Shown: positions 1 through 12,447 of the stretch, piece by piece
Layout of the letters: every line of letters starts with the position of its first letter
How positions within the stretch are numbered: the stretch's first letter is position 1
Origin: Dimorphilus gyrociliatus
Lineage: Eukaryota > Annelida > Polychaeta > Dinophilidae
NCBI GenBank assembly: GCA_904063045.1
Contig: CAJFCJ010000008.1
Span: forward strand, 372,001 to 436,000
Direction: 5' to 3'
Length of the DNA stretch: 64,000 bases
The notes under the pieces: model-generated
Database searches by the model: none
Told to the model about the DNA's origin: nothing
The model's input: the letters and a program-made list of their open reading frames with translations, nothing else
Program-made: the position numbers and the translations under genes

Positions 1-925
1 ATTTCATTCTTTTGAAGTTTTGACCACGCCATCTAGATGCTATACAGGCAATCTAAAGTAAGGCTTAATTAGGAGAGATTAGTTACTTGAACCAATAAGA
101 TTGTAAAGAATGTAAATTAGAAAGAAAAATAACTATTTACGAAGACAAAATGATGAATAATTTTAACTTTTTTACTTTGAAAAAAAAGAGTAAAAGGTTC
201 AGATAAAGGGAGAGAGGCAATGGAAATTAACATCGATCCCTTCCTTACACCGGAAAGACTGTAACCTAAAAGAGAGGAACAAGAAGTGTAACGGTGATTC
301 TTTTTTCTTTTAAATTACCTTTTATGCCTTTACTCCTTTCATTATATTAACAGTACGTCAACTTCTACAATCAAAAAAGGTTTTTGGTATGAAAAACTTT
401 GAACTCGAAAGGGATAAAAATAACAACGATTTCGTGTTATATTCTTAGCTGTTTATTAAGAGGACAAAGGTCTATAACTTGCAAGTAAATATGAAAGACT
501 ATTTCTGTTTAAATAGAAATTATTAAACGAAAATTGAAGTAAGAAGAAGATGGCGCCCCATGCTAATTGTGCTTTCTTTTCAAGGGCACACCAAAGATCT
601 GTAAATGAAGATTAGATGATTAAAGTAGGAGGTCACATGACTGAAGGAGGAAGTCCGAACCGGATTAGCTCCAATTAAACGCAAAAAAAACACATTGACC
701 CCTTTAATCCCCTTTGAAATTATCTCACAACGTTTCTCATTAATTGCTCGTATAATCGTCGTTAGGAAGTTACCAAAACGACATCTATTGTCAACAAACG
801 CCATCTAACTATCTAAAAATAAACATCAGCCGCCACAAATCGAATATAACGCTTTTCCGTTTGTCCTTTTCGACGTCGTGTCAAAGAATAAATTAGTCTT
901 CTCTGATTTTGGAACGTAGAACAAA

Positions 926-931
926 TATAAA
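926..931 (+). promoter_or_regulatory. candidate TATA box of the neuropeptide-like gene
   Basis: A TATAAA hexamer lies 171 nt upstream of the precursor's start codon. It sits in sequence with more G+C than its surroundings, which suits a promoter and 5' UTR. No transcription start was determined. In an AT-rich genome TATAAA also occurs by chance, so this rests on position only. Confidence 0.35.
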
Positions 932-1101
932 CGGGACTACGACCGGACGTCTTCGTGTGTTTCGTTTATGCAAATTGTTTCGCGCCAGCGACCCCAAACG
1001 ACTTTTCGGAATTCACATTCGTTTGCCTAGTTTGTACAAGATTTTACTTCAGTTCGTCTCTTTAGGCCTAATCAACAAGGAAAAAGATTTCAGAAGAAGT
1101 T

Positions 1102-2146
1102 ATGGATAGGGCGCAGTTAGCGTTCATGTTTATCGGCTTTCTTCTTATTTTACAACCGGCTAATAGCTTCGACAAAGCTAGTTATTGCGTAATGGCCTGC
1201 CAAAGAGGAACCGGGGGTAATTTTTGTCAGTGTAGAGCAAGTCACTTCGCCGGGAAAAGAAAACGTAACGAAGCAGAAGAAATGGAGAAGGTTAAGGATT
1301 TAAGGTAGGCAATTTTTTTTCCTCTTTCTCTTTCTTTTTTTTTTAAACCAAAAACAGATAATTTCACATTTATTACTTGAAACTTTAAATACTAAGTATT
1401 ACAAAGTAACAACACTCAAACGTGCAAAAAAGTACATTTATTAAGTTATTTCCAATTGAAATATTCTTTATATGGACTTTTTTCTCTTTTTCATCATTTA
1501 TCAAAAAAAAGCCTATATTCAAAAGTCTAAAACTAGTTATATTTATTCTATTTATTTATATATAATCAATCGACACGTTATTGTTTTTTAAAAGCTTTGT
1601 AGGTGGTCATAATTGCTTTTATAATCGAGCATTTAAGCAGAAAATTATCTATCCGACATTTTTATTTCTAAATTTCATAATTATTATCTCATAAAGTATT
1701 CAAAATTTTCACTATGCTATTTTCTCTCTTCCCTCCCTTTGTTATTGTTCGTCTCTATCGTTAGACTGTTTTCCGTCATCATAAATGCTATATTCTTAGC
1801 CTTTCCATCTCCGATACGATTTATCTCTCTTTCTTACTCATTCATTCATTCTCACTTTCTTACTCATTCATTCATTCTCACTTTCTTTTCTCTCTCCTTC
1901 CTCCCTCTCCCCCCCTCTCTCTCTCTCTCTCTGTCTCTTAGAACACATTGGTAAGTCTTATAGAGATGAATTCCTTAAATTTCTTTCTCTTTTTATATAA
2001 CATCGATAATTTTCAATTATTTTATCTATTGAAATTTCCTTTGAGGAAGCGAATCATATTTTGACCGTCTAGCGACATTTTACCTAAACAGGCCTGTCGA
2101 CGCCCTAAGGCCGAACGTACTAAAGTTTTTGGGGAGTTTTTTTTAG
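1102..2146 (+). CDS. neuropeptide-like precursor (whitnin/prohormone-3-like), two exons
   Basis: Exons 1102-1304 and 2092-2146 join in phase (AG+G) across a GT-AG intron and encode about 85 residues. The product starts with a hydrophobic signal peptide (residues 1-22, ending PANS). A short peptide with four cysteines follows (spacing C-x3-C-x8-C-x-C, containing CQRGTGGNFCQC). It closes with FAGKRKR, an amidation glycine followed by a basic cleavage site. After this comes an acidic/basic spacer and a second-exon tail beginning RPVDALRP. This is the layout of a secreted peptide hormone precursor. The cysteine spacing and the FAGKR end recall the whitnin/prohormone-3 family, but that match is from memory. 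If the first exon is not spliced it ends at a TAG at 1306-1308. The second exon is supported by phase, a good acceptor and its raised G+C. Confidence 0.68.
1834..1940 (+). repeat. 26 bp tandem duplication followed by CT-rich tract
   Basis: A 26 bp pyrimidine-rich unit starting TTACTCATTCATTCATTC occurs twice back to back (1834-1859 and 1860-1885). It runs into a CT-rich microsatellite. All of it lies in the intron of the neuropeptide-like gene. Confidence 0.85.
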
Positions 2147-3513
2147 AAAGTGATTATTCGCACCCTTTCATATAGAGAGACTTTTTTGCATCTATTTGAA
2201 ATTCCATTGTTTAATGATAGGGAGAAAAGTCTAAGGTTGAAAACTTTTATAATAAATTCTCTCTGTTTAGTAATTATTTTTTTGAGTTTTTGCTCTTTAT
2301 CTTTCTCTTTATCCCCCCCTCTCTTTCTCTCTCTCCCTCTCTTTCTTTCTTTCTCTACCTCTAAACGCGAAAAAAAAGAGAAGAAAAGGGAATGTTCTCT
2401 ATTTTTAGTCAAAAAGAAACAATATTTATTGAATTCATAAAAAATATGATGCAGTAAATTCACATTTCCATAAATTTCCTACAAGAATATTTCTGTTCAC
2501 ACTGTTATTTAAAATAATTTCTCTTTCTCCACTTTTTACAGCATTTTATATATATTTATGAATATTCATGAAAATAAACATTAATTCATGCAAAATAGTT
2601 ATTTATGTTTACCGTCTCTATAAACTTTATAGGGTTTGTCTGAAGGAAACAAATGATTTTTTAACGTGACACTCATTAATAAAATTGTATAAAAATAATT
2701 CTACAATAAATAAGCTACTAGCCGACATTGTAGTCAAAAACTTGAATATATTAAACACATTATAATCATTTGTCTTTCTTTTTATTTTTCAAATAGGTTA
2801 ATCAAACGTTTCCTTATCGAAGAAATAAGAAGGCAAGAAAGGCAGAAATAACAAATGTTAACTATTATGGCAAGATTACATAAGAACAAAAAAATAAAGA
2901 AAAAAAAACCCTTCCCAAAAAAATAAAGGAATAAAAAAAAGAAAGAAAATGGAAGTAATGGAAGAAAAAAAAAAAAAAAAAAAGAAATAGATCGAAGTAT
3001 AGTATAATCTCGTTTATCCAAAATTGTCAAATATTTAAGTATACTATTAGATAGTTTAATAAAAAATTTCAATTTTAACTTTTATCTTAAAATCAGAAGA
3101 AAAGTCAAAGAGAGAGGATGGAGTGGCGGAGAAGGAAAAGTTAGACGACAGCATATATATATATATATATATAAATTTTAAAGAGGCGTATCTTACCGTA
3201 GTTTTTTAATTTGTTTTTTTGCTCTTTTTTTCTTCATTGTTAGAAAGAGGAGAAGAAAAGATAAAAGAAAAAAAAGAGTATTTAAAAGACGACAGTATAA
3301 AACAATTGGTTAAACGATATTGTACTATATACAAAAAAAATCGTATCTTAAGATATATATATATATATAAATATATATACATATATATATACATATGTAT
3401 ATATATATACCGTATATGTGTGTTTTAATTGTCTTTGATTTCACGTGCAAACTATAAAAAAATTATAATTTAGAATAAATTTCTATGATATTTTACTGTT
3501 GATTAATAAATTA

Positions 3514-3576
3514 TATACAGTATATGTATATATATGCATATATAATTTATATACATATATATGTATATACTGTATA
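3514..3576. repeat. imperfect TA-rich palindrome bounded by TATACAGTATA and TATACTGTATA
   Basis: The two ends are reverse complements of each other and the interior is TA-rich and nearly self-complementary. It could be a decayed miniature inverted-repeat element or a microsatellite by-product. The same 11-mer recurs at TA-rich loci across the window. Confidence 0.6.
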
Positions 3577-4782
3577 TGTAAGAATAATTTAATTAAGTAA
3601 AACCTTTAATTATTTGAAATGAACGGTAAAAGGTCAAGTTATCTATGAAGAACAAAAATCAGATGTATTAAAAAGCTTTAATTATCCACTCATTTTAATG
3701 TGATGTACTATTTATATACAATGAATAATTTAAGGTTATATCCAATACATACTATATATACATATATAAATAACCCTTAACGTATATCACACTTTTATTA
3801 TTCAATCCTTACTTTGTCGGACAAAAAAGCAAATTATTTGCTAGACGTCAAAGTATATTGAAAATAGACTGAATACTGCTAATAAAAGAAAATTTGCATC
3901 TTGACAAATTTATTCTTCAATATTGTTCAATAATTCATTTAAAAATAGAAAGGAGATGCTCTTCGTTTAGCTGTATCTCTCTTCCCCCCTCTCTCTCACT
4001 CTCTCTTTATATATATACTGTATATAGTGAATAGTTTTATTATAATTCATCTAAAACTTTACTCATTTCTCATCAATTTTGTCAATTTTCCCTTAATCTA
4101 AGGAGTTTGTAACTCCATAATAGCAATAACGCAGTCAGTTTACGAACGTCGTCAGCTAAACCAATAACATAATATAGTAGCGATATAGGACTATAAAGTG
4201 TCTATCGTTTGATTTTAAAGTACGCCTCAAAGTACAACGGTCTGAATTACTTTTTTTTTTAAATTTTCAATTATTTTCATATATTAAATGACTTATGAAT
4301 ATATAACTTTTTGGGGCAACAGATGTATTAAGCGCCATCTAAAGTTTGTATCATGTAGGTAAAAGTTGAAAAAAAGTGATATTTATTAAAGCTAGTATCA
4401 CTTATCAACAATTCTATATGAAAGCAAAAAAAAACTATCTTTTTATCACTCTTCCGTTAACTAAACGTGTAGAGCGCTTTCATTTTATCTATTCCGCCTA
4501 CGTATGTTGCTGCCTTTCTTCCTCTCTCTTCCACTCTCTTTCCGAGTTTTTTTTATATTACATCTGCCCGCTACCCATGCTTGAACACTCACTGTTCAAA
4601 TACAGATGTTCCCATCGATTAACATCGTATCGTAGTCATTTCGTGAGCGGCAACGCCACTCGAAAAAAGAAATCAGATAAACAAGCCAACTTAGATAAAA
4701 AAATTTTTTCAAACGTTCAAGAGATACCACGTGCCACCTTCTCATTCGCAGGCCATTTGCTGAATCACACCCGGCTTTACCC

Positions 4783-4789
4783 TATAAAA
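4783..4789 (+). promoter_or_regulatory. orphan TATA-type core promoter candidate
   Basis: TATAAAA is followed about 25-30 nt downstream by TTCACTTTCAGC, a spacing compatible with a TATA box and an initiator. Downstream frames are very short (an ATG at 4822 opens only about 11 codons). No protein gene is recognised before the oppositely oriented UPF3 end at 5128. It could serve a non-coding RNA or a multi-exon gene I did not assemble, or be chance. Confidence 0.25.
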
Positions 4790-5127
4790 CAGCGACGATT
4801 GTTCACTTTCAGCAAGTGTAAGATGATGCGAATATTGGAAAATTCATTTCAATAGAAGGATTTAAAGAGAATGAGCCAGTATAGAACCAAACTAAGAATT
4901 ATACGGATTGAAACTTAATTTGACTAACGTTACAAGCGCGAACCGTTTGAAACAAGGCTGAAAAGGAGAAAAAAGATTTTGTTCAATCGGCTCGCGTTCT
5001 GTTCGTTCAGTTACAATCAACGAAATATTTCATAATTGCGGTATACTAAGTATTTTAAACAAGAAAATATTGTTTTTTTAATGTACTATATATTTATTTA
5101 ATTATTTTATATTACAACTAATGATTT

Positions 5128-7750
5128 CTATTCATTTTGACCATTTTTCCGCTCTTTCTTACCAGCAACATAAAGCTCTCGTTGCGGTCGATCCTGAATT
5201 AAAAAAAGGGGTACAATTAATATACAAGTTTTTAAATTTACCAAACTCAAAGAGGGAATATCGATGACTTACTCGATTTCGAACTTTATCTCCTCTATTT
5301 CGGGATTTTTCCTCCGAATGAGGTTTACGTCTGGTAAGAAAAATTATTTAAATTAACAAAGCGTTTTACATAATATTATACTCGATAGAATAAATGCTAA
5401 ATAAGTAATCGTTTCTTGAAAATCTTAGATGTTTTTCTATTATAAATAAAGCCTACGCAACGCAATAAAAATAAACGTTTAAATCTTAATTAAAAAGGGA
5501 ACATAATAGATTTTATTGTTAAGTATAATATATTTTTTATTATCTATAACAATGATCAAGAGTATACTCTTTAGTTGGTATTGCTAAAATTATCTATTAA
5601 AATAGCAAATACCATGCTTTTCGAATTATAGAAAAATGGTCTACATTGTGTAGACGACTGAAGGCAATAAATTGACAGTCATATACCATTGATTTACATG
5701 CCGTGGATTTAAGTTTATTTTGTAAAATATAACTGTAAAGAATATATAAATTATACTGTACATAGCTATAGACTCAATTGAATAGAATAAAAAACTTAAT
5801 CGAAATTATCTGATCATATTTAATTTTAAAAATTTTCCATATGGTATAACAAGTTTTTTCAATATTCCTGTGCAATAGGTAAAATTAGGTATAGTAAGTC
5901 GTCAAATTCTACTTAATCATTTAACATAATTACAACAGCCAATACAAGATAGTAAGTTTTACTACATTCTCGGTGTACTTTACTTATTGATTAATCAATG
6001 ATCTCATTAACTTTGTTTGTTTTAATGAGAATAATGACCTAAATATTTTTTTAGAACTAAAAATTTTTTAAGTAAAAAAGAAACAGGCGTGGCGTAGTAT
6101 AGGAACATTTTGCTTTCTATCTGCTTAATGACAAAGACCACTTAAAAATAAAATATGAGAGAAAAAAAAGGCAGTGCCGTAACACGTGGATCTATAAATC
6201 TTGTTTTTTTCGTCGTTGGTTTTTAAATTATTGTATAGGAAACTGAATGATTACCTATCTGAACTTCTGTAATAAGACGATGATTTTGTTCTCGATGTTT
6301 TTTCAGGACGATCACTAGACTTTGCAGAAGACTGTAAAAAAAATAAATAAGACAAGGGATTACTTTAGTTTACACTTGCTTAGCTCCGACACTATTTTTA
6401 AATAATAAGATAAATTGAAATATATTCCTTGAAATGGTGACGCCATCTATTGAAAAGTTACTAAAAATAAATAATAATCGTAAGTTGTATAATTATCATA
6501 ACGCTTAGTAGTCGTTATTCTTTAATGAAATAAATAAGATAAAGTTACCCTCAATGATGACCCATCGTCCGCGTTGTTATCCTCTCTATCTCTCTTAGAA
6601 AAATTCTCATCTCCTGAGCTTTTCTTAGGCTCCGAATGTTTCTCTGAATGTCTATGTGCTTTTTCTCTTTTCCTATGGTGCTCATCATCTTTCCTTTCCC
6701 GATCCCTTTCCCTCCTTTCTTTTATTTTTTTCTTCTTTTCAATTTCTTTTCGTTCTTCTGCCTCTCTTCTACGCTGTTCTCTATTCACTCTTTCGACTCG
6801 AACTCTCTGTTATTAATATTAAATTCGATAAAAGTTTACAATGTTTTTAGATTATGAAAACATAATACAGCCTATTTCAAGTCCATTTCCCTATTTAACA
6901 CTAACCTGTCGCTCTTCTCGACGACGTACTAATGACATTATTAAAGGTGTTGTTTGTTTCGCAATATTTTCTGTAGATTCGAACTCAATTAGTATTTCTT
7001 AATTAAGATAGAATAAAGAAACCTTTCTCTTTAGCTTTATTATCAATCTCGGTCAACATTTGCTCCAATCCAATATGTGTTATTGGTTTTGATGAGAGAT
7101 TGTCGAGAAATTTCAAGTAATCTGAATCTTCATAATAAAACAATATTTACGTATTATTGTTTGGGTTATGTAGAATTATTTACCATTTTCAATAGTATTT
7201 TTACGAGAATCCTCTTTTTTAGCTTTCCTACTTATTTTTTGATAGGGTGTGTATTCTACCATGGCTTGATATTCATTACCTGTCATTTAGGAAATTCATT
7301 TTTATTCAAAAAGATCAATAGTTAAAGTTTTTCATTATTTACCTCTGGCGTCAACAAATACATATCCATCAAACTTACTCGAGAAGGAGAAGAGGCTGTC
7401 TTGATCTTTGAATGCAATGTAGGCTCTGCTATAAGCATTTTGTCCCAAACTGTGTTCGATTTATAAACAAATTGTTATATTGGCAAATTCTTTTATAACT
7501 ACACTTGCCTTAAATCTGCTTTACAAAAGCGGAAATAGTTATGTTCAGGTAATGGTGAAACTTGTTCGATAAACGTGTCTTTGGTCAAAGAAGGTGGTAA
7601 ATGACGAATTACAACCTTTAAGAGAAATTACGAATTTAAAAACCTCTTCAGAAATATGACTACGGTTAATACCTTTAGAGGAGCTTCTGGTTTATCTCTC
7701 GTTTTTCCCCCTTCCTTAGAATCAGTCTTTCCCGACTTACTACTAGACAT
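5128..7750 (-). CDS. UPF3B: UPF3, nonsense-mediated mRNA decay factor, 10 exons
   Basis: UPF3 links exon-junction complexes to UPF2/UPF1 in nonsense-mediated decay and shuttles between nucleus and cytoplasm. Exons in coding order: 7673-7750, 7509-7615, 7343-7449, 7184-7279, 7023-7121, 6906-6970, 6549-6806, 6255-6331, 5273-5330, 5128-5193. All phases agree and give 336 residues, shorter than the human proteins (about 480). The N-terminal half is the Smg4/UPF3 RNP-type domain: KVVIRHLPPSLT, then NAYSRAYIAF and NEYQAMVEYTPYQK. The middle is a highly charged Lys/Arg/Glu/Asp stretch. The extreme C-terminus carries DRPQRELY, like the exon-junction-complex binding motif. Intron 2 has a GC donor. Intron 8 (924 bp) is unusually long for this block. 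Only one UPF3 paralogue is seen, so the A/B distinction is not meaningful. Confidence 0.93.
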
Positions 7751-7942
7751 TATATTTTTTAACCCAATTTAGTTAAATATTTATGCTTTAATATATATTC
7801 ACATAAATATATCTGTTATCATTCGACAGTTTTCTTAACGAAAAATTTAAAGACTACCAGTTTTCGGTATGAGTCATATCAGATTTTTACAGATTCTCTC
7901 TGTTGACAACTAGTATTACCGAAAAATATCATAACTTGCGAA
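7751..7942. promoter_or_regulatory. divergent promoter region of UPF3 and SCAPER
   Basis: Only 192 bp separate the two start codons, so both 5' UTRs and both core promoters must lie here or overlap the genes. The sequence is AT-rich and no clear TATA box at a useful position was recognised. Shared regulation is inferred from the arrangement alone. Confidence 0.6.
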
Positions 7943-10900
7943 ATGGATGTGAAAAATAATAAGCAAAGACAACGAAGATACAACCAAAGGCATCAAAACA
8001 ATTCAATCAGTTCGGATCCAGTTAAAAACATTGTTCTAAAGGAAGGTAGAACGGCGCGAAATCTCATAGCCTGGAATGTGCCGCTAAATCGCTATAAAAG
8101 ACGTAGTTCTTCCGAAACTAAGTCTGCACCTCCTAACTTTAGGTCGAGAACACCACCTATATCTAATGGACTAAGTGATAGTTTGAACAGTTCAACAACA
8201 AAATTTAAGTTAGTTTTTCAATTCCTATATTCATCATATACATCCGATATTCATTAGCAAGAAGCCATATTCATCATCATTTTATTATTCTAGATTTGAA
8301 GGCATAAAGAAATCAAATCTTCAGTTTATCTTTGTTTGTCCAATGGTTACAATGATTACTTTTTTTTCATGTTTAAACTCGTTTTCTTGCTGTAACTAGT
8401 ATTATAAAAAAAAAAACAAAACAATATACTTCCCAAGGTAGCGTAATCTTTTAATAGAATGTATAAAATATTACAGTACTCTAGAATGTTCTTACATGTT
8501 TGCTACATTGTAGAATATCCTCATTTTCGTTTTGTTTAATAATACCTCTTTTTTTTATCAGGAAATCATCCGATGTGCGAGCGAGATATTGGGCATTCCT
8601 ATTCGATAATCTAAGACGAGCCGTTGATGAAATTTACCAAACCTGTGAACATGATGAAAGTGCTTTGGAGTGTAAAGAAGTTATCATGATTATGGAACAA
8701 TGTACCAACGATTTTAAATCCCTTATCACTAGGATGAAAGTTATGAAAGAATTTGAAGAATCGGATAAACCAACTCCAGTTGCATGGGAAGTTCGTAAGA
8801 TATCTCCAAATAAAGCGACTCAGTCCCAAACAGCTGTTAATGGAGAACGATCCTGCGCTAAGAAGATTAGTTATTCGGATGCTGTATGTGGGAAAAATAG
8901 CGTAGACGTTTGCCAGAGTACTGATTCAAATCCAACTGATGATGAAAACTGGAAGACTGTAGAGAGGTCATCTAGATCTCGGGTAAAAAATACTCCTGAA
9001 AAGAGAAATGAAGAAATGGAATGGCAAGACTTAGAAGATGAGTATCGCGAATATTCTGGAAAAAGTTGGAGTGATTTATATGATGCGGAGATAGAAGCGG
9101 CAAGAACTCCTGGAAGAGTTGTTCATATGCATGAAAAATTGTCCTCTCCAGCTCGCCGATGTTCGACGACAGAAGTACAAAGACGTCATGAACTAAAACA
9201 AGAAAAAGCTCAGGAACTCAGAAATAAATTACAAAAAGAAATCACCGATAAAATGAGAGGCAAGTGGAATAAAGTTGAAAATGTAAGAGCCTCGAAAGAG
9301 AAAATTCGTCAATGGAGACGGGAAAAAATTCAAAAACGACAGGAACGGGCTGAAAAAAATCGTAAACAAACTATAGAAAAGAGAGTAAAGAAGGCTAAAG
9401 ATGAAGAAATTAAGGGAAGAGAGATAGCTTTTATTCAAAGTTTAGAAGAAACTCACAAACGACACGATATAATGAATAAGGATAAAGATTGCGAGGCACG
9501 TCTAAATGATCTACAAGCCGAACAGGTAAGAAAGCGAGAAGAAAAAGCTGCAAAAGAAGCTGCTGCAGAAGCTAGGAGAAAAGATTTGGAAGCAGAAAGA
9601 CAAGCAAAGTTAGTTGAACTCCAAGAAAAGAGAAGGCAACAGGAAGCGGAAAGAGAAGCGCGACAATTGCAAAAAGATGCAGAACGAGCACAAGCGGCCA
9701 GAAATAAAGAAAGAGAAAGAACCGAACGCTTAGCGACACTTGAAGCCCAAAAACAAGAACAAATACGTACCTTACAACAGCGAATAGAAAAAAAACAGAC
9801 AGAAAGCGCTAGAAGACATATTGAACATTTGGAGGGTAAGAGAGAGAAAGCTTTTGAAATGTCTGTTGTAACACATTCAACAACTGATGAAACATTGGAT
9901 ACAAAACCTATTTTAACGCCGTATGATAAGAAAAAATTATGCACTTTATGCGGCGTTCTTATCACTTGTGAAGTACAACTGCAATCTCATCTGAGAGGTA
10001 AAAGACACATGCAGGCGGTGAAAGAAAAGTTAGGAAGTGATCAGTTTGTACAAAGAGATTTAGAGAATGTTAATCTGCAGCACATGTCAGATGTGCCTGC
10101 GGATAGGCCCGACCTTCAACAAGAATCTGAAAAAGAAAGGCAAAAAGTTCTAAAACGTAGGTTGAAAAAATTAAGACAACGTATGTCGAATAGAGCGTCA
10201 GCTTTTGAGAAAGAGAATAGAACAGAAACTGGTGAAGCGACTTTGAATGGAAAGTAAGTTTTTCTTAACAAATAGGGAAATTTGCAAAGAATAATCTTAC
10301 TCTATTTTTAAGGTTGAAAAAGCTATTATTAGACATATCACGAAACAACGGACAATGTCCCAACGAGCGGACACTAAATGAGCTAATAAGATGTCTCTCC
10401 TCTTCAGTAAGTATATTTTAGAGCGGAGAGTATAGCAATAAATCAATTAAACTTGATTTTTTTTCACTATCAAGACTCTACAGTCCAAGCAATCTTCGTC
10501 GATAGCGAAGCGTCTGTGTCAAAATGCCCTTAACTCTACATTTTTCAAACCTCCTTTGAACATAAAGTCTCTTCATCTAGCTGCTAACGCCCTGAATCAC
10601 TTAGTCCAAAGCGACTCCGAAATGTCCTCGTATTTACTGAAGAGCAATCACATTTCAGTAATTATTGACCTCCTTTCAAAGCAATTGGTCCATATTTATC
10701 AATCAACCGAGCAAAAAGACCAGGACGAACTTCTTCTAGCTGAACGTCTCTTTCAAATAATTGCCACCACCTTCTCCAAAGCTCCTAATTCGATCTCGAT
10801 CGACGCTTTTAGTTATTTAATTTGTGCGAGTATTTTGGATACACTAGCTAATATAATGAGAAGCCTTTCTTTGGAAGTAGAGGGTGTTTGGTCATTTTTC

Positions 10901-11709
10901 AAGGAAGGTTTAAACATGATAACCGAGATTTCTAGACAAGCCAATCTGAATGACCAAAATAAAGAAGAATTTCTTACAACCGTCCGATCAACAGACTTAT
11001 TAGAAGTGGTCACTTTAATGTATAGTGTCCTTCTCTACTTAGGCGAGAAGGAGCTGGATGACCAAGTTGCCTCTTTATTATGTCAAGCTCTAGAATTCGT
11101 CAATACTCTGGCTTTGGTGGACTTGAAAACGCTTCAGGTAATTATATTATTTATTCAATCGCTTTCACTAAATGTAAAATTTTTTGACTTATTTGGATCC
11201 ATAGAATATGTTATGCGTAGAGGGAACGTGCTTAGAATTACGGCATCTTGCAGCGTTTATACTCAAACAACCGAAGCATGAGAGTCTTGTAAATAAAATT
11301 ATCACAGCTGTTGGCTTCTTCACGAGCCAATGTGTTGATGCCCAGGTATGAATAATTTATTATACATCTCTCATAAATTTATTTCTTAAATAAATGTTTA
11401 CTTTCCCAACAGACGGCACTCCAGACTGGTCAATCTCCTACGGTTTTACAGTTATTATCTTCTTTACCAGTAGATTATTTTACTCAAGTATCGCTAATGA
11501 AAGTACTTATGCCTACTTTGATTGCCGCCACTTATGAAAATCCAGCTAATTTAAAAATAATTAGCACTGAAGTGTCTCCAAGTCTCCTAGTCTCATTTAT
11601 AAAAGATGAAATACGTCTAAAATCTGATGAAAATAAACTACTACATCTGTCTCATCGATTACCCATTGTCGAATGGGAGTCAGCTATCGAATACTTTTCC
11701 AAACATTAA
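7943..11709 (+). CDS. SCAPER: SCAPER, S-phase cyclin A-associated ER protein, 6 exons
   Basis: SCAPER is an endoplasmic-reticulum associated protein that binds cyclin A/CDK2 in vertebrates and affects cell-cycle and ciliary functions. Exons 7943-8208, 8562-10253, 10313-10406, 10475-11137, 11205-11345 and 11413-11709 join in phase and give 1050 residues (human about 1400). Early in the protein is RARYWAFLFDNLRRAVDEIY, typical of the SCAPER N-terminal domain. A long Glu/Lys/Arg/Ala coiled coil fills most of exon 2. A C2H2 finger of the U1 type follows (CTLCGVLI...HLRGKRH, from about 9940). The C-terminal third is a helical region with HLAANALNHLV. The exon 4 acceptor could also lie 9 nt further downstream, in the same frame. 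The 5' end is 192 bp from the UPF3 start codon. Confidence 0.92.
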
Positions 11710-12447
11710 TCGGACGAGAGGCGTTTTATGTTTATTACAAATATTATTTGCTTTATTTTTCTTGACTCATTTCCAAAGACTATGTACTGAATGCAATCAA
11801 ATTTTTTATATTCTATACTTTATTTATAGAAACGAATAAATTTAAGTTAACAAGATAAAGTAAAAATAAATATAACTGTAACCTTAGTATAAGAGGTTAG
11901 TTAAGTAACTATCCTAACTGTAAGAAATGCATTCTTAGCAGTAATAAGAATTGACGGATAATAGGGTAAAATTAAAACTGCAAATGTATTTAGAAAGCAA
12001 GCTTATACGAATGGTTCAAACTCGAAAGCTAAAATTAATGTATTAGATGATTCTTTTATTGAATTGGCACAATATTTATCCAAAGAAAAAAGAATATTTC
12101 ATCTAAAAATACAATACATAACCTTATTTCGTTCTTGCAAATATTATAACATTTTCAATAATGCAGCTGTTATAATATTAGCCAATTTCGTATTGACCAA
12201 CAATATTCTCTTTTCTTTTGACTCTTTGTCAAATGTTAATTACTTATTATAGAGTATTTTTTTCTTTCAATTGTCTTAAAAGGAGAATAATTAAAAAAAA
12301 GCAAAATTGCCATTATAAAGACATAAATAGCATTTACGAATAAAACGTTTGTAACCATATCTTGTTTATATGGTAATTAAATTAAAAAAAAGTGAACTTT
12401 CACTTAGTTAAAAATCATTTCTAAAATATTAAAATTAATAATACTTT
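11710..12447. other. convergent 3' intergenic region between SCAPER and WDR91
   Basis: About 740 bp of AT-rich sequence between two stop codons facing each other. An AATAAA at about 11836-11841 is a plausible SCAPER polyadenylation signal. Nothing coding was recognised. Confidence 0.6.

Larger units (their letters stand above)
2147..5127. other. intergenic, AT-rich and repeat-rich, no recognised gene
   Basis: About 3 kb of very AT-rich sequence lies between the peptide gene and the 3' end of UPF3. It holds polypyrimidine and A-rich tracts (2280-2400, 2880-2985) and TA microsatellites (3153-3173, about 3352-3411). An imperfect TA-rich palindrome lies at about 3514-3576. Open frames here are low-complexity or lack family features. 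The stretch 4560-4850 has somewhat higher G+C and a TATA-type promoter candidate. Confidence 0.6.

Noticed and set aside
4376-4855. 159-codon open frame on the plus strand
   Set aside because: It runs through A/T-rich and pyrimidine-rich low-complexity sequence and over the TATA-type promoter candidate, with no domain, signal peptide or splice context that I recognise.
9453-9965. 170-codon open frame antisense to SCAPER
   Set aside because: It is the complement of the Glu/Lys/Ala-rich coiled-coil coding sequence. Its Cys/Ser/Leu-rich translation is typical of such shadows.
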